DNA of 64,000 nt from contig NC_133123.1 of NCBI RefSeq assembly GCF_033568475.1, positions 151,481,753-151,545,752 of the forward strand. The letters run 5' to 3'. The translations under genes were made by a program, and so were the position numbers. Of the stretch, positions 23,330-35,290 are shown one piece after another (the stretch's first letter is position 1; each line of letters begins with the position of its first letter). This DNA comes from Henckelia pumila. Its lineage: Eukaryota; Streptophyta; Magnoliopsida; Lamiales; Gesneriaceae. The notes under the pieces were generated by a model. The model did no database searches. It worked only from the letters and a program-made list of their open reading frames with translations, and was not told where the DNA came from.

Positions 23330-26050
23330 ATGGCCGCTGTTTATGCTGCGCTTCTTTCAGCTGCTCGATCACTTCACCATATTTTGAACCTTAAACAGCG
23401 TATTAATGATCCTCTTCACAAAGAAATAATCCTTTCCCTCATTGAAAAGGTTGATTTCATCGTCTCTTTCCTCGAAGATTATTCAGACAATAATCATGGA
23501 AAGCTCGACTGTATTGGTGGGATCAGAAAAGCTGCAAACGAAGCTCAAAATTTCATAGATTCGTATCTGTGTTCGGTATCGAAAAGCGACTATAATCCGA
23601 GTTCTTCCAAGGCTAATTGCGATGCTGTTCCCTTGGATCAAGACCTTAACATGGCGCTGGAAAGGATTCGTTTTATCTGGGAAGATGCTATGAAGATCAA
23701 GAACAGCGATGCAGGGGAATATCTTCGGCCCGTTGATTCGCATTCTTCTCCTGTCGACCATTCATCGGCATTCAAAATCACTATCAAGAACATGCTTGTG
23801 GGATTCGAAGAAGACTTGAACGCAATCAAAGAAGGGCTATACGAAGATTCGGCTAAGCTCCAAGTTATCCCGATTGTGGGGATGGGAGGAATCGGGAAGA
23901 CGACTCTAGCTAGAAGAGCTTACGAGGATTCGCTCTTTGCTCAGCACTTTGACATCTGTGCGTGGATTACAGTGTCTGCAGAGTATGAAAGAAGAGAGAT
24001 TCTTGCGGAGCTTCTTCAATCCTTCAAGAAATACAACGATGATTATGGTGATGAACAATCTGGTGAGAGTGAAGGCCAATTGGGGAAACGAGTGTACCAA
24101 AATCTCGTGGGTAGGCGGTATCTCCTTGTGATCGATGATATATGGAGTACAAAGGCTTGGGATGATTTGAAGATGTTATTTCCTGACAATGGTAGTGGAA
24201 GTCGGATCTTGTTGACTACGAGGTTGTTAGAAGTAGGCGTTTACGCAGGAACTTCAAGTACTCTGCTTCACCAAATGAGATTTTTGAGTGAAGATCAAAG
24301 TTGGGAACTACTTCAGAAAAAGATTTTTGGACATGAATCTTGTCCACTTCAACTGGTGGAAATTGGGCAAAAGATTGCAAGAAAATGTGGGGGACTTCCA
24401 CTCATGATTATGGTGGTTGGAGGACTACTTCATTCTGCAGCTGGCAACATGAAAAAAGATATATGGGAAAATGTTTTGGAAAACATAAGCTCAACAGAAC
24501 CCGAAATCTCCCAACATTGCTCAAAGATACTGTGTTTGAGTTATGATCAGCTACCTCTTCGATTGAAGCCATGTTTTCTCTACGTTGCAGCTTTTCCAGA
24601 AGATTTTAAGATCGATGTTTCTAAGCTAATCAAACTGTGGGTTGCGGAGGGATTTATTAAACCAAGCGATCAGTCTAAATGCCTAGAAGACGTGGGGGAG
24701 GAGTATTTGGATGATCTTGTGAATCGAAGTTTGATCCTGGCGAGCGAGAAAGAACTGTATGGGAAGCTCAAAAAAGTTGGAATTCATGATCTGTTGAGGG
24801 ATGTCTGCATAACAAAAGCTATAGAAGAAGGGTTTCTGTATGAAGTCTCGAAAAAACGAAAACTGCTAAACAAAGATGTGAAGAATCCAAATTGTCGTCT
24901 CAGTATTCATTACAAACACAGTCATCAGGCAAAAGTAATACAAAATCCAAGAGTACGTTCAGTTCTAGTTTTCACTGATAGATTCGTAAACACAGGATTA
25001 TTTGTGTCTTGTAGACGCCTTATTATCTTGGATGCACCGGATGCAGTTTGGCTGAGTTTCTTAGATGTATTACCAAGGCTCGTCAATTTAAGGTATATTG
25101 CCTTTGCCTTGGATGAGAAATCATCCCCCAATGGTTTTCCTATCTCAATGTCCAAACTTCCCAATCTCGAGACTATAATTGCTCTTGAAACTTACATCCT
25201 CTGGAGTACTTTATCACCGGTGCCCTATGAAATCTGGGGCATGCCGCAGTTAAGGCATTTGATCATGGGCAAGCATTTTCGTTTAGCATATCCCTCTAAC
25301 ATAGGAATGAGCGGTGAAAGTGATCTACGAACACTTGAGACAGTGGTTGATTTCACATTCACCGAAGATGTAGTGAAAGTACTACTTGTGAATCTCAGCA
25401 AATTGAGGGTGAAGTATGATATGAAGCACCATCATAATTGGGATGATTTTAAGCTCGAAAATCTTTTCCATCTGCGAAATCTCAAAGAATTTCATGCTTC
25501 AGTGAACAACTTACCTGAGAGTAGCCCCTCCATAACATGGAACCATGCATTCCCAATCAGTTTGAAGATGCTAACTCTACGAGGAGTTCCTTTTCTTTGG
25601 GAAAACATGACCATAATCGGGTCACTCCCGAATCTTGAAGTGCTCCGGATGACCAAAATCGCAGGCACCGGACGTTCCAAATGGACACCTGTGGAAGGCC
25701 AATTTCTCTGTCTCAAGCACTTTCATTCTTCCTTAGATCGTCTGGTGAGTTGGGAAGCGGAGAAAGAGCACTTCCCAAGCCTTGAAAGCTTGATCCTTTG
25801 GGAAGTATATTCTATCGACGAGATCCCCTGTGGTATAGGAGAGATAGATTCACTTCAATGCATTGAACTGTTCAGCTGTTATAAATCATTAGTCCATTCA
25901 GCAGAGCGAATTCAGGAGCAGCAACACGAAAATGGAAACGAAGCTTTTCAAGTTCTTGTCCATAATTCCGAAGATTACAAGTCTGGTTTGTCAAGTGAAT
26001 TCCCGATTTACAAGCGCAGGGGATGGGAAGATCTTCTCCGTGCTCCATAA
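23330..26050 (+). CDS. CC-NB-ARC-LRR resistance protein (NLR2)
   Basis: A single exon of 906 residues. The start is the ATG at 23330, in the same TCCCATGGCC context as NLR1. All NB-ARC motifs are intact: P-loop GMGGIGKTTLA, YLLVIDDIW, SRILLTTR, CGGLPLM and IHDLL. It differs from NLR1 by a short in-frame insertion near residue 145 (around VDHSSAFK) and by substitutions concentrated after the NB-ARC and at the C-terminus, where it ends GWEDLLRAP instead of NLR1's longer end. It is probably a functional receptor. The upstream region is full of young insertions, so expression could differ from NLR1. Confidence 0.93.
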   Translation: MAAVYAALLSAARSLHHILNLKQRINDPLHKEIILSLIEKVDFIVSFLEDYSDNNHGKLDCIGGIRKAANEAQNFIDSYLCSVSKSDYNPSSSKANCDAVPLDQDLNMALERIRFIWEDAMKIKNSDAGEYLRPVDSHSSPVDHSSAFKITIKNMLVGFEEDLNAIKEGLYEDSAKLQVIPIVGMGGIGKTTLARRAYEDSLFAQHFDICAWITVSAEYERREILAELLQSFKKYNDDYGDEQSGESEGQLGKRVYQNLVGRRYLLVIDDIWSTKAWDDLKMLFPDNGSGSRILLTTRLLEVGVYAGTSSTLLHQMRFLSEDQSWELLQKKIFGHESCPLQLVEIGQKIARKCGGLPLMIMVVGGLLHSAAGNMKKDIWENVLENISSTEPEISQHCSKILCLSYDQLPLRLKPCFLYVAAFPEDFKIDVSKLIKLWVAEGFIKPSDQSKCLEDVGEEYLDDLVNRSLILASEKELYGKLKKVGIHDLLRDVCITKAIEEGFLYEVSKKRKLLNKDVKNPNCRLSIHYKHSHQAKVIQNPRVRSVLVFTDRFVNTGLFVSCRRLIILDAPDAVWLSFLDVLPRLVNLRYIAFALDEKSSPNGFPISMSKLPNLETIIALETYILWSTLSPVPYEIWGMPQLRHLIMGKHFRLAYPSNIGMSGESDLRTLETVVDFTFTEDVVKVLLVNLSKLRVKYDMKHHHNWDDFKLENLFHLRNLKEFHASVNNLPESSPSITWNHAFPISLKMLTLRGVPFLWENMTIIGSLPNLEVLRMTKIAGTGRSKWTPVEGQFLCLKHFHSSLDRLVSWEAEKEHFPSLESLILWEVYSIDEIPCGIGEIDSLQCIELFSCYKSLVHSAERIQEQQHENGNEAFQVLVHNSEDYKSGLSSEFPIYKRRGWEDLLRAP

Positions 26051-26822
26051 AACCATTATCATTCATTCATGTCATGTGCACTATTTCTAACAAAGAATAT
26101 TTTCCTCTGCTGTCTGTAGTTTAAGTATTTCAAGTATGTTATATATTCCCATATTGTGTAGCTACATATTAACATGGATGATGCCGAACAGAGACTGTCT
26201 TTTTGCATGATATTTATTTGTTTGTTTGTGCATTTAAAAATTTTGTTGTTCCTCATTTTGTTTCACGAGCGGATGGAGAAATTTTGTGTTTTTAACATGA
26301 ATCTATTAATATAATCTTTCAACTTTTAATCAACGTTGATTCTATTCTCTAAACCCTCAAGTATCCTTGTTGTTTTCTTGTAACTAACGACTTGCACACG
26401 CAACATGTGTGTGTTTGTTAATCTATATCTATATTTATATATATTAGAAGAGGTGCACGTGCATTACATTTAAGAAAATATTGATTAAAAACATGTATTT
26501 GCAATTTTGATAATATTTAAAAAAAAATCTGAATAACATCATTTTAATATTAATTAAGTTAATCTAAAAATTTATGGATTTTTTCGATTTTATATTAATT
26601 TATTTTATTATCCTAAAATCATTCGATTAAACATTTTAACACATTTTTTTTCCAATTTTGTTAACTTCCATGGACCCCGTATTCATCAAAAGTTCTACGA
26701 AGATCAAGCAAGCATACATATAGACATACATATAGACTTTGATCAAGAAATACTACCATTAAATAATATCTATCTTGAGATAAGATTACACTTATTTATC
26801 TATATTATCATTTTATCTAATA

Positions 26823-26855
<33 letters not shown>

Positions 26856-26863
26856 CTTGTTCC
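26051..26863. other. NLR2 3' flank and AT-rich spacer
   Basis: The first 200 bases match the 3' flank of NLR3b (51301-51520). After about 26400 no gene is seen. An AT microsatellite occupies 26822-26853. A GCACGTGC palindrome near 26454 lies beside a possible Helitron end, too weak to call. Confidence 0.5.
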
Positions 26864-26864
26864 C

Positions 26865-27009
26865 CTGCACACCAGTGTGCAGAGATTTTGTGTGCATCCT
26901 GTGATGTTCGCGTGAACATCTGAGATGTTCTCGCGAACATCTGATTTTTTTTAGATGTTCGCGCGAACATCCCGCGGTGCACACAAAATCCCTGCACACT
27001 CGTGTGCAG
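26865..27009. mobile_element. Foldback MITE, 145 bp
   Basis: Long inverted ends begin CTGCACAC and continue through GATTTTGTGTGCA. Inside are three copies of a palindromic GATGTTCGCG(C/T)GAACATC-type motif. Almost the whole sequence can fold into one hairpin. No clear target duplication was found. A related GATGTTCGCGCAAACATC string is in the MITE at 2400-2610. Confidence 0.75.
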
Positions 27010-27034
27010 TGGATCATGACTATATATCTATTAT

Positions 27035-28615
27035 CTATTACCTATCTAAATATACAAGTTTGAATTGTGAATTTCCTCCAATACCCTCATTATTTCATTA
27101 ATTATTTGGTTTTAATTGTCAATTTATAATTTTTTTTCTCATTATTTCATTTAATGATTAACATTTTTGTCATTTTCAAGGTGTTTTAAGGTCTTGCATT
27201 TATTTTGTACATTAGTCAATTTATTTATTCAAGGTAGATTAATTTTTAATATTTAATTCATATCATTTTTTGTGTCTATTTATTTATCCAAGGTAAATTA
27301 ATTGTTAATATTTAATTCATGTCCTAAATCTATATTTTAACATTTTTGATAACACAATTTTGTCCTCATTATTTTATTTAATAATTAATAGTTTTGTCAT
27401 TTCCAAGGGTTTTTAAGGTCTTTCATGTCATTTTACAGATTAGTCAATTTATTTATTCAAGTTAGATTCATTGTTAATATTTAATTCATATCATTTTGTG
27501 TGTCCATTTATTTATTCAAGATAAATTAATTGTTAATATTTAATTCATGCCCTAAATCTATATTGTGACACTCATGGAAACAAAAAGTAATTATTGAAAG
27601 CTACCTTAATTTTTGCTCTAAAATTTAAAAAAATATATTAATTTTTTGGACTTATTTCAAATTTATCGTCATAGTTACGTTTTTAATTTACTATACTTTT
27701 TTAAATTAATATTTTGATTATTAAAATTTTAAGAAAAAATAAAAAAAATTAAATCAAACCATTAAATTTCACCATTGTGTTCAAGACAAGTAAAATCATG
27801 TCATAAGTCGAGGTTCTATTTCATTTTCTATTACCTATCTAAATATACAAGTTTGAATTGTGAATTTCCTCCAATACCCTCATTATTTCATTAATTATTT
27901 GGTTTTAATTGTCAATTTATAATTTTTTCCTCATTATTTCATTTAATGATTAACATTTTTGTCATTTTCAAGGTGTTTTAAGGTCTTGCATTTATTTTGT
28001 ACATTAGTCAATTTATTTATTCAAGATAGATTAATTTTTAATATTTAATTCATATCATTTTTTGTGTCTATTTATTTATCCAAGGTAAATTAATTGTTAA
28101 TATTTAATTCATGTCCTAAATCTATATTTTAACATTTTTGATAATACAATTTTGTCCTCATTATTTCATTTAATAATTAATAGTTTTGTCATTTCCAAGG
28201 GTTTTTAAGGTCTTTCATGTCATTTTATAGATTAGCCAATTTATTTATTCAAGTTAGATTCATTGTTAATATTTAATTCATATCATTTTGTGTGTCCATT
28301 TATTTATTCAAGATAAATTAATTGTTAATATTTAATTCATGCCCTAAATCTATATTGTGACACTCATGGAAACAAAAAGTAATTATTGAAAGCTACCTTA
28401 ATTTTTGCTCTATAAATTTAAAAAAAAATATTAATTTTTTGGACTTATTTCAAATTTATCTTCATAGTTACGTTTTTAATTTACTATACTTTTTTAAATT
28501 AATATTTTGATTATTAAAATTTTAAGAAAAAATTAAAAAATTAAATCAAACCATTAAATTTTACCATTGTGTTCAAGACAAGTGAAATCATGTCATAAGT
28601 CGAGGTTCTATTTCA
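27035..28615. repeat. Tandem duplication, period about 793 bp
   Basis: Two units start CTATTACCTATCTAAATA at 27035 and 27828 and run in parallel with few differences to the string AAGTCGAGGTTCTATTTC. Within each unit there are also shorter repeats based on AATTGTTAATATTTAATTCA. Non-coding. Confidence 0.85.
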
Positions 28616-29452
28616 TTTATATAGAAAATGTACTCACATCCTTTATTCAATCATTCATTTATTTTTTTGAGATTTGATCATCTAACTAGACTTTCTGATA
28701 TTTCAGTTTTTAGGAAGAGATATTATAAAACAAATGGTGATGACTAATTGTGTAATATTTTTGAAATTTTAGGGACTACAAATGTAATCAACAAAATTAA
28801 TATTTTTTTGTCCAAGGTAAAAAAAAATATACTCATTTCGTCCTACTGATTTAGGCTTCTGTGTATTTTCACATATATATTAAGAATGTATTTGGAAAAA
28901 TAAATTTATCATTTTAATTATTGAAAGCTACCTTAATTTTTGCTCTATAAATTTTAAAAAAAATATTAATTTTTTGGACTTATTTCAAATTTATCGTCAT
29001 AGTTACGTTTTTAATTTACTATACTTTTTTAAATTAATATTTTGATTATTAAAATTTTAAGAAAAAATAAAAAAATTAAATCAAACCATTAAATTTCACC
29101 ATTGTGTTCAAGACAAGTGAAATCATGTCATAAGTCGAGGTTCTATTTCATTTATATAGAAAATGTACTCACATCCTTTATTCAATCATTCATTTATTTT
29201 TTTGAGATTTTATCATCTAACTAGACTTTCTGATATTTCATTTTTTAGGAAGAGATATTATAAAACAAATGACGACGACTAATTGTGTAATATTTTTGAA
29301 ATTTTAGGGACTACAAATGTAATCAACAAAATTAATATTTTTTTGTCCAAGGTAAAAAAAAAATATACTCATTTCGTCCTACTGATTTAGGCTTCTGTGT
29401 ATTTTCACATATATATTAAGAATGTATTTGGAAAAATAAATTTCTCATTTTG
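28381..29452. repeat. Tandem duplication, period about 536 bp
   Basis: Units start AATTATTGAAAGCTACC at 28381 and 28917 and overlap the end of the 793-bp duplication, so the first 240 bases of the unit occur three times in all. Non-coding. Confidence 0.85.
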
Positions 29453-29999
29453 CCCTTATTTAGTGAAATTTTAATAAAATAAAATAATTATACATTTTAT
29501 GAATTTAATAGGGATAAATTGGTAAAATATTAGTACAAATGATATTTAATATGAAAACTATACTATATAATTGAGAAAGATAAAAAATAAATGTAGTTTA
29601 AATAAGCGAGATATAGAGAGTATGATTATAACTAAGTTTCATGTTGATGTTTGTACTACAGTATAATACTTGGCTAATATAATCAATTAATTTTAATACT
29701 TATGAAGTCGTAAAAATTTGCATGACAAAAGTAGAAAAACACTACACTTAAAATCGATTTTGATGTCAGACAAATTATTCTTATATCTATGTTACTTAAA
29801 TCCTTGAAATATTGAGTATAAAATTTTTTAACTTGTTTAAAATATGATTGTTCATCCTCTAAAAAAAATATTTTTCTCCTCATTTTTTTTATCTGCTCAT
29901 ATTTTTTCAAATAATATATTTAATATACTATTCTTAGAAATTATAAATTAATTATTACCCTCCATATATAAATATTTTTATGACATGTAAAACAACATG

Positions 30000-30042
<43 letters not shown>

Positions 30043-31732
30043 AAAAAAACTCGATTGGATTACTATTGAAGAAAATTAAGCAAAAACATATTAATGTCTT
30101 ATCAAGGCATTGTGGTATAAAATAATGGTAGAAAAACTATAGGTAATGAGATTAGACGAAATAAAATTATTCTCTTCATATACTTGATTAGAAGTTCGAG
30201 AAATATTAATATAACTAGAAACTATGTTATTAGCGATAACAATAGAAAAATTAAAAATAATTTATCTCTATACTTATAATCTCGAATAGGAATAAAAAAG
30301 GATAATTTAAAATAATGTCACCAGTTACACTAAAGCTAATACTGTAAGAGTTTTTTGAACAAAATATTACAAGATTTGAAAATAAAAGTATAAAGAAAAG
30401 TTTGGATTGACTGTTGCACATTATATGAATTTGATTTCTGAAAAAAGATATTTACCACATATTAATATGTTAGATTTTTTAAAACAAGATTTTGATGAAC
30501 TTATAAAAAAATATGTATATATATATCATTAATTAAATAATTATTTGTATAATTGAATTAAATACTCTTAGTATATATCTGTATATACTATATATCACAG
30601 AGTTTATATTATAAAAATATTATTTTTATTTCTATATTTTTTGTTAGGATATTGATTATTTTTTATACTAAATTATTATCTAATGTATATTTAAATTTAA
30701 TTATCGAAGCCAACCAAACAAATTTATTCAATAAATTGGAAAAATATACGTTAGAAAATTTTGAATATATTATTATGTATACCAAGATGATTGAGAATAA
30801 AATCAAGTCAAGCTACAACACTTGTCTTATGATTATCATGGTTTACTAGAGAAAAAATAATACATGATTTATATTTACTTTATTAATAGAATATCAACAT
30901 TCATTTCCAAATAAAACTTTTAATAAAGGAAAAATAGTTTTTTATGTTCACTAACTTATTTACTTTTAGGATCTGGTCCACTAAATTGTTGAATTATCAA
31001 ATATCACGTCAACAATTGAATTAATAATACTCAAAAATTAAATGTTAGTGCACCAAAACCAAATTTGACGACTCAATGGACTAAAACTCAAATTTGGACA
31101 AGTTAATGAATCAAAAAATCATTTCTCTGAAATAAATTACTATTTTTTACTTAAAAATCAATATAATTAAAATTATCATTTAACATAAATTATTAATTAC
31201 ACTTGAGATTTTGTACGTATTGTTTAAAATATTAATTGAGTCGTATTGTTACCATCAACTATAAATTTTTTTAAAGCGAGAATCGTTCGGTCATACAATT
31301 AATATCGGAGTCACGGTCATGGTTTCGATTCACATTGATTGAAAGCACAATAATGGATAAGATGATTGTTTGTACTGTTGTACGATTTAAAATATTTGAG
31401 TTGCACAGTTACCATCAACTATAGATTTTAATAACAGACAAATCATTTGATCTTACAGTTTGCAACAAATATATATATATAACTCAAGGTATAAACATAT
31501 AATATCACTACAAAAAAAAACGTTGATCAAGAACCGACAAATATCACAAAAAAAAAAGTTAAAGGCGTAATATTTCCGCTTCATCTTCTAATTGGATATT
31601 CATAGTGACTGAAGTTTAAACTTGCCAGTAAAAATTATAACATGTGATTTTAATAAAGATAAATATTTGAAATTTGATAACTTCGGTCTCAATCAAAATT
31701 GTAATTACGTGCAACGCACGTACATTTTTCTA

Positions 31733-31800
<68 letters not shown>
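31733..31800. repeat. (TA)n microsatellite
   Basis: About 33 TA units lie directly against the H1 3' end, which fits insertion of a Helitron into TA-rich DNA. Further TA runs are at 30005-30040, 35288-35311, 37218-37262, 46086-46128 and 46362-46381. Confidence 0.9.
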
Positions 31801-31802
<2 letters not shown>

Positions 31803-33390
31803 CAAAATAAATGTTAATTAATTACTTGTTTGCCTTATTTTTTTTCAACATAAAAATTCTATGTTATTCACTCAACTATTCAAAAGAATATCGCTGCTTT
31901 AAAATAAATACATATCTAAATAACGCGGAAATGGGGAAATATATATGGATTAGAAATTCTCTAAATAATTTTGTTTAAACTTTAAGATATGTATTTTTTT
32001 TTCAAAGTCGACCACAAAAAAATCAGCATTAAATTTTCTGCAACACTTAGTTCATATCAATTAATTGAATGGATTTCATCAATTTAGAAAATGTTAATGT
32101 TTTGACATAAAATATTGAACTAAATTACATGATATCCAATTAACTGTAATTATTTCTTATTGAACTCTATCTAACATACACGATAATATATTGTCTGCGT
32201 ATATATTTGTTTAGTTACGGATGATTGCAAAATCTAGAATTTTAGCCACGTAAAATTTCATTGCTTGCAGAATATCTTTAACTTGCTGACTTATGTGTAT
32301 CTTTCTTCTATGTGTTACTTCTCAAGTTCAAGTTTTAGATCCAATCTTAGTTTTTTTTAAGCACAATCATTTTTATAAGTTCAAGTTTTATCATTAATCT
32401 TGATCTACCATCGGCTCTCAATAATTAATTTTTATTCAAGTTCGATGCCTCAACAGTAATCCATTTCAAATCGTGTTTCACATATTTTTGGAATGTGATT
32501 CATGATCATGGTTTTAATAAATTATAATGTCACTCAATATTCATGTCATCAAAACATCAATTATGAAAACATATACGTAAGTCCATCATTAATAACCAAT
32601 TTCTTGACCATGCAATGATTATTTTTGCCTAGTCTCATTTCATCGAGTTTTAAGCTACAATTTTGATAAACTCTTTCCCTTATTTTCCACTTAGATTAGA
32701 ACTAAGCATGCTAACGTGTTTTCATGATCTGAGAGACCTAAAAATTATTGTTCCAAAAGTTAGTCCCCATATTATCTTTGGTGACATGCATCCATTGTTC
32801 CTAAATCATAAGTTGGTGTAATAGCTGTTTTATAGCGCCGTTTCAGGTTGTCAACCTCCATTTCTTAACCAAGGATTTCCTAAATATGTGTAATAATAAT
32901 TCTACGAACATCCTTTAACAAAAAAAAAATAAAATCAAACCAATTATTCTTAGCTTGCTTCAATCCTCACCTAGGATTTTGTTGAATTTGCAGTTGCCAT
33001 GGTATTAATTTGTTTGTCGATTTTGCTACTATGATGTTCTTCTTCTTTTGATTTCACTGCCACAACTCGACCCTAATTATACAGCTCAGAGATTTTGATT
33101 TGACTAAATAACGGATTGGATTCGAATATATTGATCGTTAAATCCGAAACATCTATACCTTGCAACACCTATATACATTGGTGTAATGCACATCTATGAC
33201 ATATATAGGTTTTTTAGGGTATATACATTGGTGTAATGCACATCTATACCCTACAACGCCTATATATGTCGGTGTAATGTCTTTTCAATTCAATTTTCTC
33301 CTGACATAAGGTCCTAGCTAAAATTGATTTTCTAATCAAACTGAATTGAAATTCCAGTTTCATTTGGTTATATATGAAGAGTGAAATTTT
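31801..33390. other. Gene-free AT-rich spacer
   Basis: No ORF of note and no transposon with both ends. At 33171-33280 the string TATACATTGGTGTAATGCAC occurs twice in direct orientation (about 50 bases apart), flanked by inverted ACCTATATA-type pieces that could fold. Confidence 0.55.
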
Positions 33391-33597
33391 TTAGGGCACA
33401 CAACACCACAAAAGGTAGAAAAAAACCTATGAGAAAACCTGTGAACCACACGTTGACATCACAAAATAGCACAATAGAACTAAGTCTAACTATCAAACCT
33501 AAGAATGGACCCATCTGTCATCCAAAAAAGAAAAAGATATATAATAGATGTACAAACAGTAACAACAGAATAAAACGAAATTGACAAATATTGACAA

Positions 33598-35290
33598 AAA
33601 ACCAAACCACAAAAACAAAGAAAGACAGATGCACACACCACACTTGAAACCACAAAACAACATATAATAATATGAGATAAGAAAAAGTAAAAAATCAAAA
33701 CACCAAAACAATCAAGATTAACCATCATAATAATAACTCAACACATGAAAAAAAGACAATAAATAATACACGAACAAACAATAATAGCGAACAAGTAAAA
33801 TGAAGTGACCCAATTCTTAAAAAAGATAAATAGCCTGCATACCAAACCATTAACACCAACTGTCCTTGTACGACACATTCTAACGAACACACCAATAAGA
33901 ACACACGAAGACGATAAACAAAAGAAAATACAGAAGGTTCGACCTCTGAAGGCTGTAGGAAATCGTTTTTTCAGTCATGGCCGTAATATGAGAAGTCGTT
34001 GAATTAAGGATAGAGAATTACGTGAATAAATACATGCATCCAGGAGTATCATTTAATTTAATATAATTTAAAATAATAGTTAATTAAATTAATTATGTAT
34101 TGAACGGTCAGGGTGTCATTTAAAACAGTAAATGCATTGAGGAGAATAATGACTATAAGAAATGCAAATGCATGCATTCAACTATTTATCTACCATTACT
34201 ACTATAATATAATTACTATAATAATTAATAATTAATTAATGCACCGTATGTATTCAAAGAATCATAGTCAAACTGATGTACGGAAAGGACAAACAAAGCC
34301 TCGAAGAACAACAATTTTAGGAGAAGATTATGAGGACGTACTTGTAAAATCACAAATCAAACTGGTATATTTATAGGGAACAAAAAACCAAACCACAAAA
34401 AAAAAAAAGACAGATGCACACACCACACTTGAAACCACAAAACAACATATAATAATATGAGATAAGAAAAAGTAAAAAATCAAAACACCAAAACAATCAA
34501 GATTAACCATCATAACAGTAACTCAACACATGAAAAAAAGACAATAAATACACGAACAAATAATAATAGCGAACAAGTAAAATGAAGTGACCCAATTCTT
34601 AAAAAAGATAAATAATCTGCATACCAAACCATTAACATGTTGAATTAAGGATAGAGAATAAATACACCAACTGTCCTTGTACGACACATTCTAACGAACA
34701 CACCAATAAAAACACACGAAGACGATAAATAATCTGCATACCAAACACATGAAAAAAAGACAATAAATACACCAACTGTCCTTGTACGACACATTCTAAC
34801 GAACACACCAATAAAAACACACGAAGACGATAAACAAAAGAAAATACAGAAGTTCGACCTCTGAAGGCTGTAGGAAATCGTTTTTTCAGTCATAGCCGTA
34901 ATATGAGAAGTCGTTGAATTAAGGATAGAGAATTACGTGAATAAATACATGCATCCTGGAGTATCATTTAATTTAATATAATTTAAAATAATAGTTAATT
35001 AAATTAATTATGTATTGAACGGTCAGGGTGTCATTTAAAGCAGTAAATGCATCGAGGAGAATAATGACTATAAGAAATGCAAATGCATGCATTCAACTAT
35101 TTATCTACCATTACTACTATAATATAATTACTATAATAATTAATAATAATTAATGCACCGTATGTATTCAAAGAATCATAGTCAAACTGATGCACCGGAA
35201 AGGACAAACAAAGCCTCGAAGAACAACAATTTTAGGAGAAGATTATGAGGACGTACTTGTAAAATCACAATCAAACTGGTATATTTATAG
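33598..35290. repeat. Tandem duplication of a 786-bp block
   Basis: Unit 1 (33598-34383) and unit 2 (34385-35290) both begin AACCAAACCACAAAA and end TGGTATATTTATAG. Unit 2 is longer because a 104-bp piece (CACCAACTGTCCTTGTACG...) is itself doubled at 34665 and 34769. The minus-strand ORFs of 60-80 codons within it have no recognisable domain. I do not know the source of the block. Confidence 0.8.

Larger units (their letters stand above)
27027..31733 (+). mobile_element. Helitron-like element H1
   Basis: The candidate 5' end is TCTATTATCTATTACC at 27027. The candidate 3' end is a hairpin ACGTGC-AAC-GCACGT (31707-31721), eight bases, then CTAG (31730-31733) followed by T. These are the terminal marks of plant Helitrons. 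No Rep/helicase gene is visible, so it would be non-autonomous. The body is expanded by tandem duplication. A second copy lies inverted at 35312-46084. The 5' end is less certain than the 3' end because the same TCTATTACC string recurs at 27828. Confidence 0.5.

Noticed and set aside
27035-29452. CRISPR-like or satellite array
   Set aside because: Units are hundreds of bases long, only two or three copies, with no spacers. Ordinary tandem duplication in a plant transposon.
31506-31520. CACTACAAAAAA string, like the end of a CACTA transposon (partner TTTTTTTAGTG near 35536)
   Set aside because: The two strings sit at homologous places in the inverted H1 and H2 copies, so they are not a pair of ends. 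No 3-bp duplication and no transposase.
31622-31810. ORF rich in YIYIYI
   Set aside because: It is made by the TA microsatellite. The same applies to ORFs at 26800-27017 and 37210-37407.
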